Below, piece by piece: positions 61,771 through 64,000 of a stretch of DNA of 64,000 nucleotides; position 1 is the first letter of the stretch, and each line of letters begins with the position of its first letter. The stretch comes from Telluria sp042683405. Lineage in GTDB: Bacteria; Pseudomonadota; Gammaproteobacteria; Burkholderiales; Burkholderiaceae_D. A program made the translations under genes and the position numbers. Below the pieces are notes generated by a model. The model was not told the origin of the DNA and ran no database searches. It worked only from the letters and a program-made list of their open reading frames with translations. Location of the stretch: assembly GCF_042683405.1 (NCBI RefSeq), contig NZ_JBHUJS010000001.1, positions 186,001 to 250,000 on the forward strand. Reading direction: 5' to 3'.

Positions 61771-62241
61771 ATGAACGACACAAAACAGCTCGACGACCTT
61801 GACCGCCGCATCCTGGAAGTCGTGCAGGCCGACGCCTCGCACACCAACGCGGAGCTGGCGGAGCTTGTCCACGTCTCGCCGCCGACCTGCCTGCGCCGCA
61901 TGAAACAACTGACGGAAGAAGGCATCATCGAGCGCCAGGTCGCGCTGGTGTCGCCGGAAAAGGTCGGCGCGCGCCTGACGGCGATCGTGGAGATCACACT
62001 GGACGTGCAGGCGGCGGAACGGATGGAGGAATTCGAGCGCCACGTGGCGGCGGAAGGCGCCGTGATGCAGTGCTACCGCGTATCGCCCGGTCCGGACTTC
62101 GTGCTGATCGTACAGGTGGCGGACATGCCGGCCTACCACGCGCTGGCGCACCGCCTGTTCGCCACCCACAAGAACGTGCGCAACGTGAAAGCGTACTTCT
62201 CCACCTTCCGCAGCAAGTTCGAAACCCGCATCGCAGTCTAA
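61771..62241 (+). CDS. Lrp/AsnC-family transcriptional regulator
   Basis: 156 residues from the ATG at 61771; the long open frame from 61585 crosses the promoter. The N-terminal HTH is LDDLDRRILEVVQADASHTNAELAELVHVSPPTCLRRMKQLTEEGII, and the C-terminal RAM/ACT-like effector domain includes VSPGPDFVLIVQVADMPAYHALAHRLFATHKNVRNVKAYFSTFRSKF. It converges with glmU and shares an upstream motif with glmS. The best prediction is an autoregulated controller of amino-sugar synthesis, although the effector is unknown. Lrp proteins form octamers that wrap DNA over phased sites, matching the array at glmS. Confidence 0.93.
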   Translation: MNDTKQLDDLDRRILEVVQADASHTNAELAELVHVSPPTCLRRMKQLTEEGIIERQVALVSPEKVGARLTAIVEITLDVQAAERMEEFERHVAAEGAVMQCYRVSPGPDFVLIVQVADMPAYHALAHRLFATHKNVRNVKAYFSTFRSKFETRIAV

Positions 62242-62256
62242 TCGCACCGCCCCAAA

Positions 62257-62353
62257 AAATGGGGACAGACCCCATTTCCGCAGTGTGGAAATGGGGTCTG
62301 TCCCCATTTTTGGGGGCTGTCCCGTAGCGTGGAAATGGGGTCTGTCCCCATTT
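62257..62353. repeat. Array of GGGGACAGACCCC palindromes between convergent lrp and glmU
   Basis: Copies are AAATGGGG-ACAGA-CCCCATTT (62257-62277), AAATGGGG-TCTGT-CCCCATTT (62289-62309), a degenerate GGGGGCTGTCCC (about 62311-62323) and AAATGGGG-TCTGT-CCCCATTT (62333-62353). It fills the gap between the two convergent stops (62241 and 62359). It is the same element as at 23716. A role as bidirectional terminator is plausible; mobility is not shown. Confidence 0.85.
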
Positions 62354-62358
62354 TCGGG

Positions 62359-63735
62359 TTAGTGCTTGGTTTTGACGGGGCGCTTCCAGCTTTCGATGGT
62401 GAGCTGCTTGGGACGGGAGATGGTCAGCTTGCCTGCAGGCGCGTCTTTGGTCAGGGTGGTGCCGGCGCCCAGCGTCGCGCCTTTGCCGACGGTGACAGGC
62501 GCCACCAGCTGCGAATCGCTGCCGATGAAGGCGTCGTCCTCGATCACGGTGCGGAATTTGTTGGCGCCGTCGTAGTTGCAGGTGATGGTGCCCGCGCCGA
62601 TGTTCACGCGCGAACCCACCGTCGCGTCGCCGACATAGGCAAGGTGGTTGGCTTTCGAATGCGCGGCGATCTGGCTGTTCTTGATTTCGACAAAGTTGCC
62701 GACGTGGACGTCCTCCGCCAGCGTCGTCCCCGGGCGCAGGCGCGCGAACGGACCGATGATGGACTTGGCGCCCACCACCGCTTCTTCGATGTGGCTGAAC
62801 GGCTTGACCTGCGCGCCGGCCGCGATCGCGGAGTTGATGATCACGCTGTTCGCGCCGATGTGCACGCCGTCCGCCAGGTCGACCCGGCCTTCGAACACGC
62901 AACCCACGTCGATCACGACATCGCGCCCGCAAATCAGCTCGCCGCGCACGTCGATGCGCGCCGGATCGAGCAGCGTCACGCCGCGCTCCAGCAGCGCGTT
63001 GGCGATGTTGAGCTGGTGGCGGCGCTCCAGCTCGGCCAGCTGCACCTTGCTGTTCACGCCCGCCACTTCCCACTGCGCGGACGGGCTGGCCGATACCACC
63101 GGCACGCCGTCGGCCACGGCCTGCGCCACGATGTCGGTCAGGTAGTACTCGCCCTGCGCGTTCTCGTTCGACAGGGAACCCAGCCACTGCTTGAGGTGGC
63201 GGGTCGGGATCATCATGATGCCGCTGTTGATTTCGCGGATGCGGCGCTCGTCGTCGCTGGCATCCTTTTCCTCCACGATGCGGACGATGTGCCCGCCATG
63301 GCGCACGATGCGTCCGAGCCCGTGCGGGTTGTCCTGCTCCACGGTCAGGATGCCGAGCTTGTCCTTGCCGGCCACTTCGGCCAGGCGCTTGAGCGATGCT
63401 GCGCTGGTGAGCGGCACGTCGCCGTACAGCACCAGGGTCGGCGCGTCGTCGTCCAGGTGCGGCAGCCCCTGCATGACAGCGTGCCCGGTGCCCAGCTGCG
63501 GCTCCTGCAGCGCGGTCGTGATCTCGGCATAGGCGCCGGTGTTCTGGCGGGCCACCACATCAGGCACCGCTGCGCCCCCGTGCCCATAAATCACGCATAA
63601 TTTGCTGGGCGCAAGCTCACGCGCCGTATCAATCACATGCAGCAACAGCGGTTTTCCCGCTAGCGGATGCAACACTTTGGGCAGGGCAGACTGCATGCGC
63701 TTGCCCATTCCGGCAGCGAGAATCACAACATTCAT
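62359..63735 (-). CDS. glmU: Bifunctional UDP-N-acetylglucosamine pyrophosphorylase / glucosamine-1-phosphate N-acetyltransferase
   Basis: 458 residues from the ATG at 63735 (MNVVILAAGMGKRMQSALPKVLHPLAGKP, the nucleotide-binding loop); the frame to 63768 is not needed. The N domain has LVLYGDVPLTS and YYLTDIVAQAVADG. From about residue 250 the left-handed beta-helix shows hexapeptide repeats (IGANSVIINSAIAAGAQVKPFSHIEEAVVG, VNIGAGTITCNYDGANKFRTVIEDDAFIGSD). It makes UDP-GlcNAc from glucosamine-1-phosphate. GlmS supplies the pathway and is encoded 8 kb away on the same strand. A lipoprotein gene diverges 26 bp from its start. Confidence 0.97.
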   Translation of the reverse strand: MNVVILAAGMGKRMQSALPKVLHPLAGKPLLLHVIDTARELAPSKLCVIYGHGGAAVPDVVARQNTGAYAEITTALQEPQLGTGHAVMQGLPHLDDDAPTLVLYGDVPLTSAASLKRLAEVAGKDKLGILTVEQDNPHGLGRIVRHGGHIVRIVEEKDASDDERRIREINSGIMMIPTRHLKQWLGSLSNENAQGEYYLTDIVAQAVADGVPVVSASPSAQWEVAGVNSKVQLAELERRHQLNIANALLERGVTLLDPARIDVRGELICGRDVVIDVGCVFEGRVDLADGVHIGANSVIINSAIAAGAQVKPFSHIEEAVVGAKSIIGPFARLRPGTTLAEDVHVGNFVEIKNSQIAAHSKANHLAYVGDATVGSRVNIGAGTITCNYDGANKFRTVIEDDAFIGSDSQLVAPVTVGKGATLGAGTTLTKDAPAGKLTISRPKQLTIESWKRPVKTKH

Positions 63736-63761
63736 AAGACCGACGACATTAAGTTGAGAAG

Positions 63762-64000
63762 ATGACAAAGTCTAACACGCAGCTGGCTCCCGTCCACCGC
63801 CTTCGCACCCTGTTCGCGCTCGTGCTTGTGCTCTGCGTGGCAGCCTGCAGCACGATCCGGCTCACGTACAACAACGGCGACACCCTGCTGTACTGGTGGA
63901 TCAACGCCTACGTGGACTTCGATTCGAGCCAGACCGACTTCGTCAAGGAAGACATCGACGAGGTGTTCAGCTGGCACCGGCAGACCCAGCTGCGCGACTA
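63762..64000 (+). CDS. DUF6279-like lipoprotein (3' end cut by the window)
   Basis: The first 79 codons are present; the gene runs off the window. The N-terminus MTKSNTQLAPVHRLRTLFA leads into a hydrophobic segment and lipobox VAAC, then STIRLTYNNGDTLLYWWIN and AYVDFDSSQTDFVKEDIDEV. The sequence matches my recollection of DUF6279 lipoproteins (short Tyr/Trp-rich segment, then a helical domain). It starts 26 bp from the divergent glmU. Function unknown. Confidence 0.8.
   Translation, partial: MTKSNTQLAPVHRLRTLFALVLVLCVAACSTIRLTYNNGDTLLYWWINAYVDFDSSQTDFVKEDIDEVFSWHRQTQLRD

Overview
The window reads as chromosomal DNA of a high-GC betaproteobacterium of the Burkholderiales, most likely Oxalobacteraceae (Massilia or Duganella-like). 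The placement rests on the gene set: leucine catabolism (liu) with bioAFDB, lipA-lipB-ybeD, rsmI-yraN-diaA-dolP, glmS/Lrp/glmU, several large RTX proteins ending in DUF4214, and many hybrid histidine kinases. It is inference from content, not from a search. Both ends cut a gene: a serine hydrolase at the left and a lipoprotein at the right.

Layout. 1-3147: serine hydrolase, D-amino acid dehydrogenase and a YchJ-type protein. 3159-13817: one tightly packed nine-gene operon, liuB-liuC-bioA-bioF-bioD-bioB-liuD-(GhrA-like)-liuE. It joins leucine/isovalerate breakdown with synthesis of the biotin that its carboxylase needs. A large AT-rich palindrome inside the upstream ychJ-like gene is probably its operator. 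A bidirectional terminator separates the operon from a convergent tRNA-Pro(UGG). 14111-19748: rsmI, yraN, diaA, dolP, a TlpA-like thioredoxin and hypothetical proteins. 19794-31489: an MDR reductase with a divergent LysR regulator, lipA-lipB-ybeD, a FecR/DUF6600-type protein, a LysE exporter, HU, DUF808, TfoX and a two-component pair. 31592-41942: three paralogous RTX/DUF4214 proteins with a zinc-ribbon membrane protein and a pirin between them. 42154-48285: a SnoaL-like protein, a Gly-Ser-Gln repeat protein, and a signalling block of two hybrid kinases around a KaiC-like double-ATPase. 48620-52443: a low-GC three-gene island (a helical protein with an Rx4H motif, a large protein with a PD-(D/E)xK nuclease domain, and a SEC-C/Cys-His protein) that looks acquired and may be a defence system. 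52851-64000: glmS, monomeric isocitrate dehydrogenase, a secreted endonuclease/phosphatase-family protein, a membrane hybrid kinase, an Lrp/AsnC regulator, glmU and a partial lipoprotein.

The strongest non-coding signal is shared by glmS and the Lrp/AsnC gene about 7 kb away. Both upstream regions hold TGAAATATGC, then exactly 30 bp later TGAAATATTATTTCATC. The glmS region carries four such 15-mers at 30/29/30-bp steps. This predicts that the Lrp-type regulator controls amino-sugar synthesis and its own gene. Two dispersed palindrome families (TTGGCGGAATCGG-type and GGGGACAGACCCC-type) punctuate gene ends. No CRISPR array, rRNA, transposase or phage gene was found.
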